Below are positions 27,788 through 34,888 of a stretch of 64,000 nucleotides of DNA, piece after piece. Each line of letters begins with the position of its first letter. The first letter of the stretch is position 1. This stretch comes from Qipengyuania citrea. Lineage in GTDB: Bacteria; Pseudomonadota; Alphaproteobacteria; Sphingomonadales; Sphingomonadaceae. The notes beneath the pieces are model-generated. The model had not been told where the DNA came from and searched no databases. It saw only the letters and a list, made by a program, of their open reading frames with translations. Location of the stretch: positions 186,001 to 250,000 of the forward strand of contig NZ_WTYG01000002.1 of the NCBI RefSeq assembly GCF_009828015.1. The letters are read 5' to 3'. The translations under genes were made by a program, and so were the position numbers.

Positions 27788-28407
27788 GGCAGGCGATGTC
27801 CAGGCTGCGCGGCATCCGCCGGGACGATAGCGGCGCGACGATCGTCGAGTTCGCGATCATCCTCGTTCCGATGGTCATCCTGCTGATGGGCGGGATCGAA
27901 CTGGGGTACAACAGCTACGTGCGCTCGGTCCTGCAGGGGTCCCTCAACGATGCGGCGCGCCGGGCCGCGGTGGAAGCCCCCGCGATCAACGCTTCGGGTT
28001 CGACAGTGGAGGAAAAGGTCGAGAACCTTATCCGCGGCACGGTGCGCAAGGTCTCGCCGAATGCGACGGTAAACGTCACCCAGCAAAGCTATTTCGATTT
28101 TTCGAACATCGGGAACCCGGAAAAGCTGATGACCGATCACAACAGCAACGGCCAGTTCGATGCCGCCGACGGCGACTGCTGGGAAGACGCGAACGGCAAC
28201 GGCCAGTTCGATACCGATGCGGGCAAGACCGGGCAGGGCGGGGCCGAGGATGTCGTGCACTATGTCGCCGATGTCAGCGCGCCGCGGTTATTTCCGCTTC
28301 ACGCGTTCATTCCCACGATCAACCCGACCATCGAATTCGAACTGCAGGCTGCAGTGCGCAACCAGCCCTTCGGGCAGCAGGCCAACGCGGCGGTGATCTG
28401 TGCTTGA
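27784..28407 (+). CDS. TadE-like pseudopilin with Ca-loop-like repeats, GTG start
   Basis: A 207-aa protein. A TadE N-terminus (DDSGATIVEFAIILVPMVILLMGGIELG, residues 14-41) forms the pilin-like membrane helix. Unusually, residues 118-147 hold two D-x-N-x-N-G-x-F-D loops (D118-HNSNGQF-D126 and D135-ANGNGQF-D143), like dockerin or EF-hand calcium loops. The GTG at 27784 overlaps the preceding stop by 4 bases, implying translational coupling. Confidence 0.88.
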   Translation: MRQAMSRLRGIRRDDSGATIVEFAIILVPMVILLMGGIELGYNSYVRSVLQGSLNDAARRAAVEAPAINASGSTVEEKVENLIRGTVRKVSPNATVNVTQQSYFDFSNIGNPEKLMTDHNSNGQFDAADGDCWEDANGNGQFDTDAGKTGQGGAEDVVHYVADVSAPRLFPLHAFIPTINPTIEFELQAAVRNQPFGQQANAAVICA

Positions 28408-29026
28408 GATGCTGCGCTCCCTGCGCCGCGACAGCCGCGGCCTCGCCCTGACCGAGTTCGCCTTTGCGGCGCCGATCTTCCTCACACTGGTGCTGGCCGG
28501 TCTGGAACTGACGAACCTCGCCCTGGCCCACCTGCGGGTCAGCCAGATGGCGATGACCGTGGCCGATAATGCGGGCCGCGTGACCTCGGGGATCGACGAA
28601 GCCAATATCTACGAAGTGTTCAGCGGGGCGGAAGCGAATTCCAGCGCGCTGGGGTTCAAGGAAAACGGCCGTATCGTGCTGTCCAGCCTCGAGCACAACG
28701 GGCGCTCGGGCAGCAGGGAAGGGCAGACCATCGTCTGGCAGCGCTGCTGGGGCGACGATACGGCTGTCTCGTCGTCCTATGGCGTCGAAGGCGACGGCAA
28801 GAACAACGACGACCTCGAGTTCGGGATGGGCAATGGGAGCAACACGATCACTGCGCTCGAAGGCACCGCGGTGATGTTCGTCGAGGCGACCTACGACTAT
28901 CAGCCGCTGGTCGACACCGGTTTCTTCGATCCGCCGACGATCCGCTACGAAAGCGCGTTCAACGTGCGCGGGCGCCAGAACAACGAGATCAGCAACACGC
29001 AGAACCTCGACGAGATGGACTGCTGA
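28400..29026 (+). CDS. TadE/TadF-like pseudopilin, GTG start
   Basis: A 208-aa protein. LALTEFAFAAPIFLTLVLAGLELT (residues ~14-37) is the TadE hydrophobic helix. The rest is a polar, Gly/Asn-rich ectodomain ending in a Cys. The GTG at 28400 overlaps the previous gene by 8 bases. No tadA/B/C ATPase or platform genes lie nearby, so the assembly machinery must be encoded elsewhere. Confidence 0.87.
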   Translation: MLEMLRSLRRDSRGLALTEFAFAAPIFLTLVLAGLELTNLALAHLRVSQMAMTVADNAGRVTSGIDEANIYEVFSGAEANSSALGFKENGRIVLSSLEHNGRSGSREGQTIVWQRCWGDDTAVSSSYGVEGDGKNNDDLEFGMGNGSNTITALEGTAVMFVEATYDYQPLVDTGFFDPPTIRYESAFNVRGRQNNEISNTQNLDEMDC

Positions 29027-29053
29027 GCGCAGCCCGCGCGGTTCCCGCCGTTC

Positions 29054-29698
29054 CTAGCCTGCAGGGCCATCGAAATGCGCGAAGATGTCGCTCACCCCGG
29101 GCGGGTGGCGTTCCTCGCGCAGCCGGTCGAGCGCGGGAGCGACCTCGAGCCGGTATTCGGCCTGCGGTCCGTCCTGCCCGACATGCACCCCGCCGAGCCG
29201 CTTGATGAAGCTGCGCGCGGCGTCGTTTTCCGACAGTACATGCGCCCGCAGCGCCTCCATCCGGCCCGCCGCGGCGTCGATCAGCAGCGTCGCGGTGAGC
29301 AGCCGGCCGACCCCGAGCCCGTGATAGGCATCGACCACCCCGACCGAGAATTCCGCCACCGCGTCGCCCGCATCGGGGCGCATCGCGTGGACCACGCCCA
29401 TCGCCGGCTGCGCGGGATCGGTCAGGTCGAGCGCGCCCCAGGCGAGGTGCAGCACGCCATCGGCATCGAGCAATCGTTCGATCACCCAGTCGGGCGGGCT
29501 CGCCCCGCCGGAGAAGAACCGCAAATAGCGCGAGCGCGGGCTCATCGCCGCGATGCCGGCGCGCAGCCGTCCCTCGTCGCCGGGGGTCACAGTGCGGATG
29601 CAGATCGCGCGCCCGTCTTCCAGCCGGGTGACGATCGACGCCTCGCCGCAATCGTCCGGCGCGCGCAGTCCCGCAGGTATGTCGCCGCTGTCGGCCAT
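29054..29698 (-). CDS. GNAT family N-acetyltransferase
   Basis: A 214-aa protein with the GNAT order: VTPGDEGRLRAGIAAMSPRSRYLRF (alpha1-alpha2), EFSVGVVDAYHGLGVGRLLTATL with the R/Q-x-x-G-x-G/A acetyl-CoA loop as YHGLGVGRLL, and VLSENDAARSFIKRLG (the VLSEN N/alpha4 region). Substrate unknown. ATG 29698 with GGAGAGG upstream; a longer open frame is noise. Confidence 0.9.
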   Translation of the reverse strand: MADSGDIPAGLRAPDDCGEASIVTRLEDGRAICIRTVTPGDEGRLRAGIAAMSPRSRYLRFFSGGASPPDWVIERLLDADGVLHLAWGALDLTDPAQPAMGVVHAMRPDAGDAVAEFSVGVVDAYHGLGVGRLLTATLLIDAAAGRMEALRAHVLSENDAARSFIKRLGGVHVGQDGPQAEYRLEVAPALDRLREERHPPGVSDIFAHFDGPAG

Positions 29699-29792
29699 CG
29701 ATCCTCTCCACGCTGTGCGGCACTCGCCGCGCGCGGCCGAGCCTAAAGCCATTCGCCGCGCCGCGCCAGCACCTCCGTCGCCCAGGGAACGC

Positions 29793-30119
29793 TTACCCGG
29801 CCGAGCCCCCGCGCAGCCACGCCAGCGCGCCCGCCGCCATGCCCTTGAACTTGGGCCAGCCGTCCGGATCGTCCGCCAGCGGCGCGCAGGCGAGCGCGGC
29901 ATCGCCGGGCAATTGCCACTTGATCCGGTGATACAGCTTCGAGCGGCTCAGCGGCGAGCGGATCAGCCACAGACCGTCGGCCAGCGGATGCCCGTCGCCA
30001 TGCAGGTCGAGCGGTCCCGCGGGCGCGGCCTCGGGGTCGTGCCACACGAGGTACAGTGCCGCCGCGTCCCCGGCGGTATCGGTGGCTGCGGCGGGCGAAT
30101 CGCTTGCGGTTGGCGGCAT
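29793..30119 (-). CDS. small conserved hypothetical protein
   Basis: A 108-aa acidic protein with LYLVWHDPEA and LYHRIKWQLPGDAALACAPL, ending GMAAGALAWLRG. The Shine-Dalgarno AAAGGAG sits 8 bases before ATG 30119. It is divergent from the DUF1289 gene across 88 bp. It looks like a lineage-specific alphaproteobacterial protein; I do not recognise a domain. Confidence 0.7.
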   Translation of the reverse strand: MPPTASDSPAAATDTAGDAAALYLVWHDPEAAPAGPLDLHGDGHPLADGLWLIRSPLSRSKLYHRIKWQLPGDAALACAPLADDPDGWPKFKGMAAGALAWLRGGSAG

Positions 30120-30207
30120 CGTCGATCTCCTTTGTAACCCAAAGGTAAAGGCCGCTTCGTGGTTCCACCTGCTTGACCGACTCGCGGTGCCATTTTACCC
30201 CGTAGGC

Positions 30208-30492
30208 ATGACCTTGGCCTCTCCCTGTATCGGCGTTTGCCGCCTCGATCCGGCCCAGACCTATTGCACCGGCTGCGGCCGCAGCTGGGGCGAGATCGGC
30301 GAATGGACCGTGGCGAGCGAGGCGCGCCAGCGCGAGATCCTCGCCGCTGCCGAGGTGCGCGCCGCCGCCGCGCTGGCCGGCGATCCGCCCACGGGCGTGC
30401 TGCGGCTGGAACGCCGCGCGCCCGCGCACACCCCGCGCGACATCACGCATCTGGTCGACCCGATGACCGGCGGCCGCGCGCTGCAGCGCTGA
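30208..30492 (+). CDS. DUF1289 protein with a Cys-rich metal-binding motif
   Basis: A 94-aa protein. SPCIGVCRLDPAQTYCTGCGRS carries the four conserved cysteines of DUF1289 (C7, C11, C20, C23), probably binding a metal. The rest is a helical tail. The family function is unknown; it is often found near oxidoreductase or Fe-related genes, which is not seen here. ATG 30208. Confidence 0.9.
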   Translation: MTLASPCIGVCRLDPAQTYCTGCGRSWGEIGEWTVASEARQREILAAAEVRAAAALAGDPPTGVLRLERRAPAHTPRDITHLVDPMTGGRALQR

Positions 30493-30530
30493 ACCGTTCC
30501 GCCATCTCCCCGGCGCCTTGCGCATAGCGG

Positions 30531-31295
30531 TCAGAACGGCGGGTCCGCTTCCATCTCGGCCAGGATCGTCCGCGCGCGGCGCACCGCGGCATCGTCCCAC
30601 GCGGGCAGCTGCGGCTTGCCCTCGGCGTCCTCGGCCTCCCACGCATCGGTGATGTCGCCCGCCCTGGCACCGGCCGCCTGCCGCTGGCGCCACAGCCGCC
30701 GCCGGCGGAAGGTCTGCAAGGCGATCGCGCGCGCGGCGACCTCGTCCTGCAAGGTCCGCTTGATCTCGGCTACTTCGGCGCGCGCCTGCGCCGCCAGCTC
30801 CTCCCACACCGGGTGGCCGGGGCCGACCTCGCGCGCCTGCGCGCCGTAACGCGCGGGCAGGCGGTGCGCGAGGAGGAAGCGCAGCAGCGCATTGTCGGGC
30901 TTGTCCCAATGGCCGAGGATCTCGCCGCCCGAGACGATCGGCGTGCGCGTGCCCAGCAGCGCGCGCTCCATCGCCATGTCCTCCAGCCGCGCCGCCCCGC
31001 GCTCGAGCGCCGCGTCCCAGGCAGACGCAAACCCCTCCGCCCCCGGCCGCGCACGCAGCTTGTACAGCGCCTCGAGGCTCTTCCCGATCCGCTTGGCCGC
31101 CACCTTGACGATGCCCGTCGCGGCGAGCGTGGCGACGAAGCGGCGTTGCAGGTCTGGCGTGATTGAATTGCGGCGCGGGGCCGTGTGGAGGAAGGGCGCG
31201 AAGCCGAGGAGCGGGTCGTCGTCCTCGGGCTCGGGCGCGGTGTGTGCGACGACGGAGGTGGCTTGGCGCGCGATCTTGCGGGTGGGTTCGGTCAT
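30531..31295 (-). CDS. hypothetical HTH protein of the sphingomonad type
   Basis: A 254-aa protein with a helix-turn-helix-like N-terminal part (FVATLAATGIVKVAAKRIGKSLEALYKLR, residues ~53-81) similar in style to terminase-small-subunit DNA-binding helices. The basic C-terminus is TFRRRRLWRQRQAAGARAG. No phage genes are present, so terminase function is not claimed. Its 5' region is the repeat at 31308-31408, on the side from which it would be transcribed. Confidence 0.72.
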   Translation of the reverse strand: MTEPTRKIARQATSVVAHTAPEPEDDDPLLGFAPFLHTAPRRNSITPDLQRRFVATLAATGIVKVAAKRIGKSLEALYKLRARPGAEGFASAWDAALERGAARLEDMAMERALLGTRTPIVSGGEILGHWDKPDNALLRFLLAHRLPARYGAQAREVGPGHPVWEELAAQARAEVAEIKRTLQDEVAARAIALQTFRRRRLWRQRQAAGARAGDITDAWEAEDAEGKPQLPAWDDAAVRRARTILAEMEADPPF

Positions 31296-31307
31296 GGCGA
31301 AAGTCTC

Positions 31308-31408
31308 CGAGCCGCAGGCGAGGCAAGGCCGACCGGCCGCCCGAGCCTATGCGAGGAAGCCAAGGCGCACGGATGTGCGCCGCCCGGCGTTTGAGGGCCA
31401 AACAAAAG
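31308..31408. repeat. dispersed repeat copy (B) with GGAT-loop hairpin
   Basis: The copy runs from CGAGCCGCAGGCGAGG to ACAAAAGA and contains GCGAGGAAGCCAAG and a 7-bp perfect stem (31364-31381, loop GGAT), then CCCGGCGTTTGAGGG. It matches 31744-31840 and the split copy at 10633-10786. It lies just upstream of the ATG of the minus-strand HTH gene and could be its leader. Confidence 0.8.
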
Positions 31409-31435
31409 ACTTGAGGAGATGGGTGGCTTTTCATC

Positions 31436-31522
31436 AGTCATTGCGAGGAGCCGCAGGCGACGCGGCAATCCAGTGAAGGCGTTCCGTGCCGCTCTGGATT
31501 GCTTCGCTGCGCTCGCAATGAC
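31436..31522. repeat. inverted repeat of the CATTGCGAG...CAATCCAG class
   Basis: The ends match: AGTCATTGCGAG (31436) pairs with CTCGCAATGACT (ending 31522), and the inner GCAATCCAG pairs with CTGGATTGC. The inner segments (GGAGCCGCAGGCGACGC versus TTCGCTGCG) are not complementary throughout. This is a short mobile or REP-type repeat common in alphaproteobacteria; the identity is from memory. Confidence 0.7.
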
Positions 31523-31743
31523 TGGGGGTGAAAGCGGCGCGCAATATCCAGGTAGCGCGCAATCGGAGGGCATCGCGCCGTCGCGGCGCGCACCAAGAAG
31601 CGAAGACACCAAGGGTGTTGTGGGGCGAGGGTGGTCCATGATCACCCACAGGATGCAAATTTCAGGCGAGTAGGAAAATGGTTTCTAGCTGGCGGGCTAT
31701 CCGAGCCGGGCTCGGAGCTGAAGGTGGAGAGGGCGCGCAGCGC
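31523..31743. other. repeat-rich spacer upstream of the TIR operon
   Basis: No gene recognised. It holds short palindromes such as GCGCCGTCGCGGCGC near 31571 and a GGTGTTGTGGGGCGAGG stretch. It is part of the roughly 700-bp noncoding block from 31296 to 32013 that separates the HTH gene from the TIR operon. Confidence 0.5.
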
Positions 31744-31840
31744 CAACGCGAGGCAAGGGCGACCGCCCGCCCGAGCTTATGCGAGGAAGCCAAGCGACGC
31801 GGACGCGTCGCGCCCGGCGTTTGAGGGACGAAAGCAAAAA
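31744..31840. repeat. dispersed repeat copy (C) with GGAC-loop hairpin
   Basis: It shares GCGAGGCAAGGGCGACCG, GCGAGGAAGCCAAG and CGGCGTTTGAGGGACG with copy B. The hairpin stem is different in sequence (31794-31811, GCGACGC with GCGTCGC, loop GGAC) but pairs perfectly. Together with copies A and B this shows compensatory variation in the stem. Confidence 0.8.
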
Positions 31841-31928
31841 CTGCGGAGTAGGAAAATGCAATCAGGCTGGCGCTCGTTCCGAGCTGCATGCGAGGCGAGG
31901 GAGATCGGTCAGTTGCACTCAGTTTTAC

Positions 31929-31989
31929 TATATATTTTTCCACACGTCTTGCATCTCAGGGGGGATGTTTCCAACATGTTCCATGGAAC
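31929..31989 (+). promoter_or_regulatory. AT-rich promoter region and GTTCCATGGAAC palindrome before the TIR operon
   Basis: TATATATTTTT (31929-31939) is an AT-rich tract within otherwise GC-rich DNA and probably part of a -10 region; no clear -35 was assigned. Between it and the TIR start lies the 12-bp perfect palindrome GTTCCATGGAAC (31978-31989), overlapping AACATGTT (31973-31980). Either could be an operator. No regulator gene is encoded in the operon. Confidence 0.4.
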
Positions 31990-32013
31990 TAAGCTCAGTT
32001 TTTGGGGGGCATC

Positions 32014-32979
32014 TTGGCGCGCATATTTTTCTCTTACTCTCATGCCGATGAGGCGTTGCGCGACCAATTGGAAACGCAACTGGCTCTGATGAAGCGTCAG
32101 GGTTTGATCGAAACTTGGCATGATCGCAGGATACCCGCTGGAAATAATTTCGAGCATGAGATTAGTTCAAATCTCGAATCTGCCGAGATCGTGTTGCTAT
32201 TGGTGAGCCCCGATTTTTTGGCATCGGATTACTGTTACGATATCGAAATGGGTCGCGCCTTGGAGCGGCATAAAACGGGCGAGGCGAAGGTCATTCCGGT
32301 GATCCTCCGTGCCTGTGACTGGCACGGCAGCCCATTTGGTAAGCTCAATGCCGTTCCTCGGGATGGTAGGCCGATAACTCAATGGCCTGATCGAGATCAG
32401 GCGTTTTTGGAAGTCGTGAAAGCCATTAGGAATGGTTTGCCGAATAGCGCCGCGAAGCAACCGATAGAAGTCAAATCAGCGTCCGCTTTGCAGCGCAATA
32501 CAGTCGCGGTTGAGCAAGGTCCGCGATCAAGCAATCTCCGTGTTGGAAAGGACTTCACTGACCGCGATAAAGATAAGTTTAAGGTCGAAGCCTTTGAGTA
32601 CATGGCAAAATTTTTTGCCAACTCACTTTCCGAACTCGAGGAAAGAAACGAGGGGATTGAGTGCGATTTTAGAAGGCTGGATGGCAATAGGTTTGCTTCG
32701 TCAATATATATTAATGGGAACTCGGTGGCTAAATGCACCGTTTTTATGGGGGGGGATCGCTACATGGGGAGCGGAATTTCCTTCGTCCATGGGGAAACAA
32801 ACTCGTCAAATAGCTATAACGAGAGTTTAGCGGTCCAATCCGACTCCTCGTCAATGTATCTTGCGCCATCTGGTATGGCTGCAATGGTGCGTGGAGAGGA
32901 CGGTCAGCGTCTCACAATGCAAGGCGCCTCAGAGCTGTATTGGGCATTGTTGATGCAGCCGCTCCAAGGCCACGAGTGA
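32014..32979 (+). CDS. TIR-domain protein, candidate NADase effector, TTG start
   Basis: A 321-aa protein. The N-terminal TIR domain (residues ~1-145) shows RIFFSYSHADEALRDQLE (box 1), WHDRRIPAG (box 2), IVLLLVSPDFLASDYCY and E78 in YDIEMGRAL, the position of the catalytic Glu of bacterial TIR NADases. Residues ~175-320 are a separate alpha/beta domain (FKVEAFEYMAKFFANSLSEL to LYWALLMQPLQ) often paired with TIR, presumably the sensor. TTG at 32014 is chosen because GGGGGG lies just upstream and the TIR fold begins there; TTG at 32002 is the alternative. It heads an AT-richer four-gene operon. Confidence 0.92.
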   Translation: MARIFFSYSHADEALRDQLETQLALMKRQGLIETWHDRRIPAGNNFEHEISSNLESAEIVLLLVSPDFLASDYCYDIEMGRALERHKTGEAKVIPVILRACDWHGSPFGKLNAVPRDGRPITQWPDRDQAFLEVVKAIRNGLPNSAAKQPIEVKSASALQRNTVAVEQGPRSSNLRVGKDFTDRDKDKFKVEAFEYMAKFFANSLSELEERNEGIECDFRRLDGNRFASSIYINGNSVAKCTVFMGGDRYMGSGISFVHGETNSSNSYNESLAVQSDSSSMYLAPSGMAAMVRGEDGQRLTMQGASELYWALLMQPLQGHE

Positions 32980-33461
32980 TGGTCGTGGTTCGAGCCGAAA
33001 GTTTTGGGTGTGGGAGTTTGGCTGATGTAGTCGAAACGTCGCTGGTCTTGGCTGCGGAGCCAAATAGGCATGATTTTCTCGTCGGTGTCAGCGACCAAGG
33101 CAAGTTCGCAATAGCGATTAATGACGCTGGAGGATATCGAGCTTTCGAGTGTAGTGGTAATACACCTCATTCCGGCATTATCATACCTAAATTGATCTTT
33201 GAGATTGACCTCTCAAGCCCCGCCGAACCTTATGCTATGCCGGCAGGAGCGATGCTCAGAAGTAGCCAAAATTTGCTTATGGCGACTGCAACGGAGCGAT
33301 TTTCGACTGGTGCGATCGGTCCCGTAACATTGCTAGGTGGGCTTCCTTCGTCGCCAAGCGGGGCCGCGATTTCCTTTCCCAATTGGACGATTTCGATTCA
33401 GGATGGTCCCAGTAGGGTGAGGCTGTATTCCAGTGAATCTGGCAGAGAAGTTGGAGTGTAA
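32979..33461 (+). CDS. hypothetical protein coupled to the TIR gene
   Basis: A 160-aa protein whose ATG overlaps the TIR stop (TGATG at 32977-32981), so translation is probably coupled. The composition suggests beta strands: FLVGVSDQGKFAIAIND, IIIPKLIFEIDL, ISFPNWTISIQDG, VRLYSSESG. No membrane segment, no signal peptide, no recognised motif. Codon use (ATA, AGG, TTA-like choices) and lower GC match the TIR gene, supporting cotransfer. Confidence 0.7.
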   Translation: MVVVRAESFGCGSLADVVETSLVLAAEPNRHDFLVGVSDQGKFAIAINDAGGYRAFECSGNTPHSGIIIPKLIFEIDLSSPAEPYAMPAGAMLRSSQNLLMATATERFSTGAIGPVTLLGGLPSSPSGAAISFPNWTISIQDGPSRVRLYSSESGREVGV

Positions 33462-33464
33462 GCA

Positions 33465-33629
33465 TTGCCTGTCTCAATACGAAAAAGATGTAACAATTGC
33501 GGTTATCGCTTTACAACCGACGTATTGACTGAGGAAGAGGTTGCTCAGGCCGAACGTGATAGGCGTCGCACATCTGCTGTTCGCTGTCCGGAGTGCGGTC
33601 GGACAGATTTGAGAAACGGATGGGAATAG
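33465..33629 (+). CDS. 54-aa zinc-ribbon-like protein, TTG start
   Basis: Not a long open frame but well supported. TTG at 33465 has TTGGAG at 33451-33456 with 8-base spacing, and the stop is TAG at 33627-33629. Four cysteines are arranged as C9-x-x-C12 and C41-x-x-C44 (RKRCNNCGYRF and VRCPECGRTD), a classic two-knuckle zinc ribbon with a charged helix between. It overlaps the next gene start. It probably binds a nucleic acid or protein partner within the system. Confidence 0.7.
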   Translation: MPVSIRKRCNNCGYRFTTDVLTEEEVAQAERDRRRTSAVRCPECGRTDLRNGWE

Positions 33630-34117
33630 GGATGTTGTTGAAGGGTATTGTGCGTGTGGTCGGGCGGTCTGATCTAGAGGTCGGAAAATTCTATGCCAGC
33701 TCGTTTCCAGACGATGAATATCAAGTCATTCAGATTATCAATCATGTATTGCAGGATGGCGAGCAGTCTAAGCTCGCTGTTATCTACCCACAGGATGGGG
33801 GCTTGCCGTCGATAGGAGAAATCCCGTCAATTGAGGTTTACTCCGAGTTTCCTGAGGTCTCGATCCGAATTGATCCTATGTCCAGAACTGGTTCTTGCTT
33901 CGATCAAGCTCTGGCAAAAGGATTGTTTATCGTGAGCGGTGAGAATGCCATTTTGCTAGCAACTCCGCCTCGTAATCTCGGTTGGCAATCATTCTCCATC
34001 ACCGCAAGCGTGACACTCGACGCTCATGACATGCGCGATTGGTGTTCTTTCTCGGATTGGAAGCTGGTCACGATCGAGGGGGATGAGGAGAAGGTGCTCT
34101 ACTCCGCCCACCCTTGA
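33620..34117 (+). CDS. hypothetical fourth protein of the TIR operon
   Basis: A 165-aa protein of unknown family. ATG 33620 has GAG six bases upstream and overlaps the zinc-ribbon gene by 10 bases; ATG 33632 is an alternative 2 bases after that stop. Predicted mixed alpha/beta (LLKGIVRVVGRSDLEVGKFY; YQVIQIINHVLQDGEQSKLAVI; ISIRIDP; WCSFSDWKLVTIEGDEE). No catalytic motif is obvious. It ends the operon 107 bases before a good intrinsic terminator. Confidence 0.7.
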   Translation: MGIGMLLKGIVRVVGRSDLEVGKFYASSFPDDEYQVIQIINHVLQDGEQSKLAVIYPQDGGLPSIGEIPSIEVYSEFPEVSIRIDPMSRTGSCFDQALAKGLFIVSGENAILLATPPRNLGWQSFSITASVTLDAHDMRDWCSFSDWKLVTIEGDEEKVLYSAHP

Positions 34118-34515
34118 CCGCGCACCCCCATCCAACTATGTGCGCCCCCATCCGGTGCAGGAACCGCCTCGCGTGATTCCCTCACAGGGCAGATAGAGCT
34201 GAACATTGCCGGTCATGTCCCGGAGCCTGGTGCGTCATGCGCCCGGGCTTTTTCTATTGCAGCGATCCCTCTGGGAACGCTCGGGGCAGCCGTCAAAGTA
34301 ACCCGGTGGCCATGTGGGCCGTGGGTGGAGTGATTCAGTTCAGTCGTCATTCCAGCGAACGCTGGAATCTCGTGCCGCTTGCGTCGCGCTTGCGGAAACA
34401 GACCCCAGCCTGCGCTGGGGTGGCGCTGGACCAAATCACACCGCCGATAACCCGCTAGTCGTCACCTTCAACGCTTTGGCCCATCCGGGCCGGGCACACG
34501 GTGAAGAGAGAACTC
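34118..34515. repeat. spacer before rpsL with REP hairpin pair
   Basis: Apart from the terminator at 34224-34254, this 398-bp gap holds a pair of palindromes: ATTCCAGCGAACGCTGGAAT at 34349-34368 and CCCCAGCCTGCGCTGGGG at 34403-34420, separated by 34 bp. They form two separate hairpins in a REP-pair arrangement. A str-operon promoter should lie here but none was assigned with confidence. Confidence 0.7.
34224..34254 (+). terminator. intrinsic terminator of the TIR operon
   Basis: AGCCTGG-T-GCG pairs with CGC-CCGGGCT (10 bp with one bulge and a G-U), loop TCATG, then TTTTTC. It is well placed after the last gene of the operon and before the str operon. Confidence 0.75.
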
Positions 34516-34887
34516 ATGCCGACGATCAACCAGCTGGTCCGCAAGGGCCGCGTTCCGCAGAAGGCCAAGAGCAAGGTCCCTGCGATGGAACAGAACCCGC
34601 AGAAGCGCGGTGTCTGCACCCGCGTCTACACGACGACCCCGAAGAAGCCGAACTCGGCTCTGCGTAAAGTGGCCAAGGTCCGCCTGACCAACCAGCGCGA
34701 AGTCATCTCCTACATCCCCGGCGAAGGCCACAACCTGCAGGAACACAGCGTCGTGCTGATCCGCGGCGGCCGTGTGCGCGACCTTCCCGGCGTGCGCTAC
34801 CACGTCCTGCGCGGCGTGCTCGACACGCAGGGTGTCAAGGACCGCAAGCAGAGCCGTTCGAAATACGGCGCCAAGCGGCCTAAGTAG
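34516..34887 (+). CDS. rpsL: 30S ribosomal protein S12 with Arg at position 88
   Basis: A 123-aa protein, first gene of the str operon. The conserved [16 protein letters not shown] keeps K43, but GGRVRDLPG has Arg88 where most bacteria have Lys. That is the site of streptomycin-resistance substitutions (K88R in mycobacterial numbering). The start ATG 34516 follows GAAGAGAG. S12 sits at the decoding centre of the small subunit. Confidence 0.98.
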   Translation: MPTINQLVRKGRVPQKAKSKVPAMEQNPQKRGVCTRVYTTTPKKPNSALRKVAKVRLTNQREVISYIPGEGHNLQEHSVVLIRGGRVRDLPGVRYHVLRGVLDTQGVKDRKQSRSKYGAKRPK

Positions 34888-34888
34888 G

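Noticed and set aside
30531..31295. Prophage terminase small subunit
   Set aside because: Only a helix-turn-helix resemblance; no large terminase, portal or other phage gene is near.
31308..31840. CRISPR array in the repeat block before the TIR operon
   Set aside because: The repeats are of several types, irregularly spaced and palindromic, with no constant spacer length and no cas gene.
34516..34887. Recent streptomycin-selected mutation in rpsL
   Set aside because: Other residues are typical of sphingomonad S12 and Arg88 is probably ancestral, so the report is of natural sequence, not of laboratory selection.
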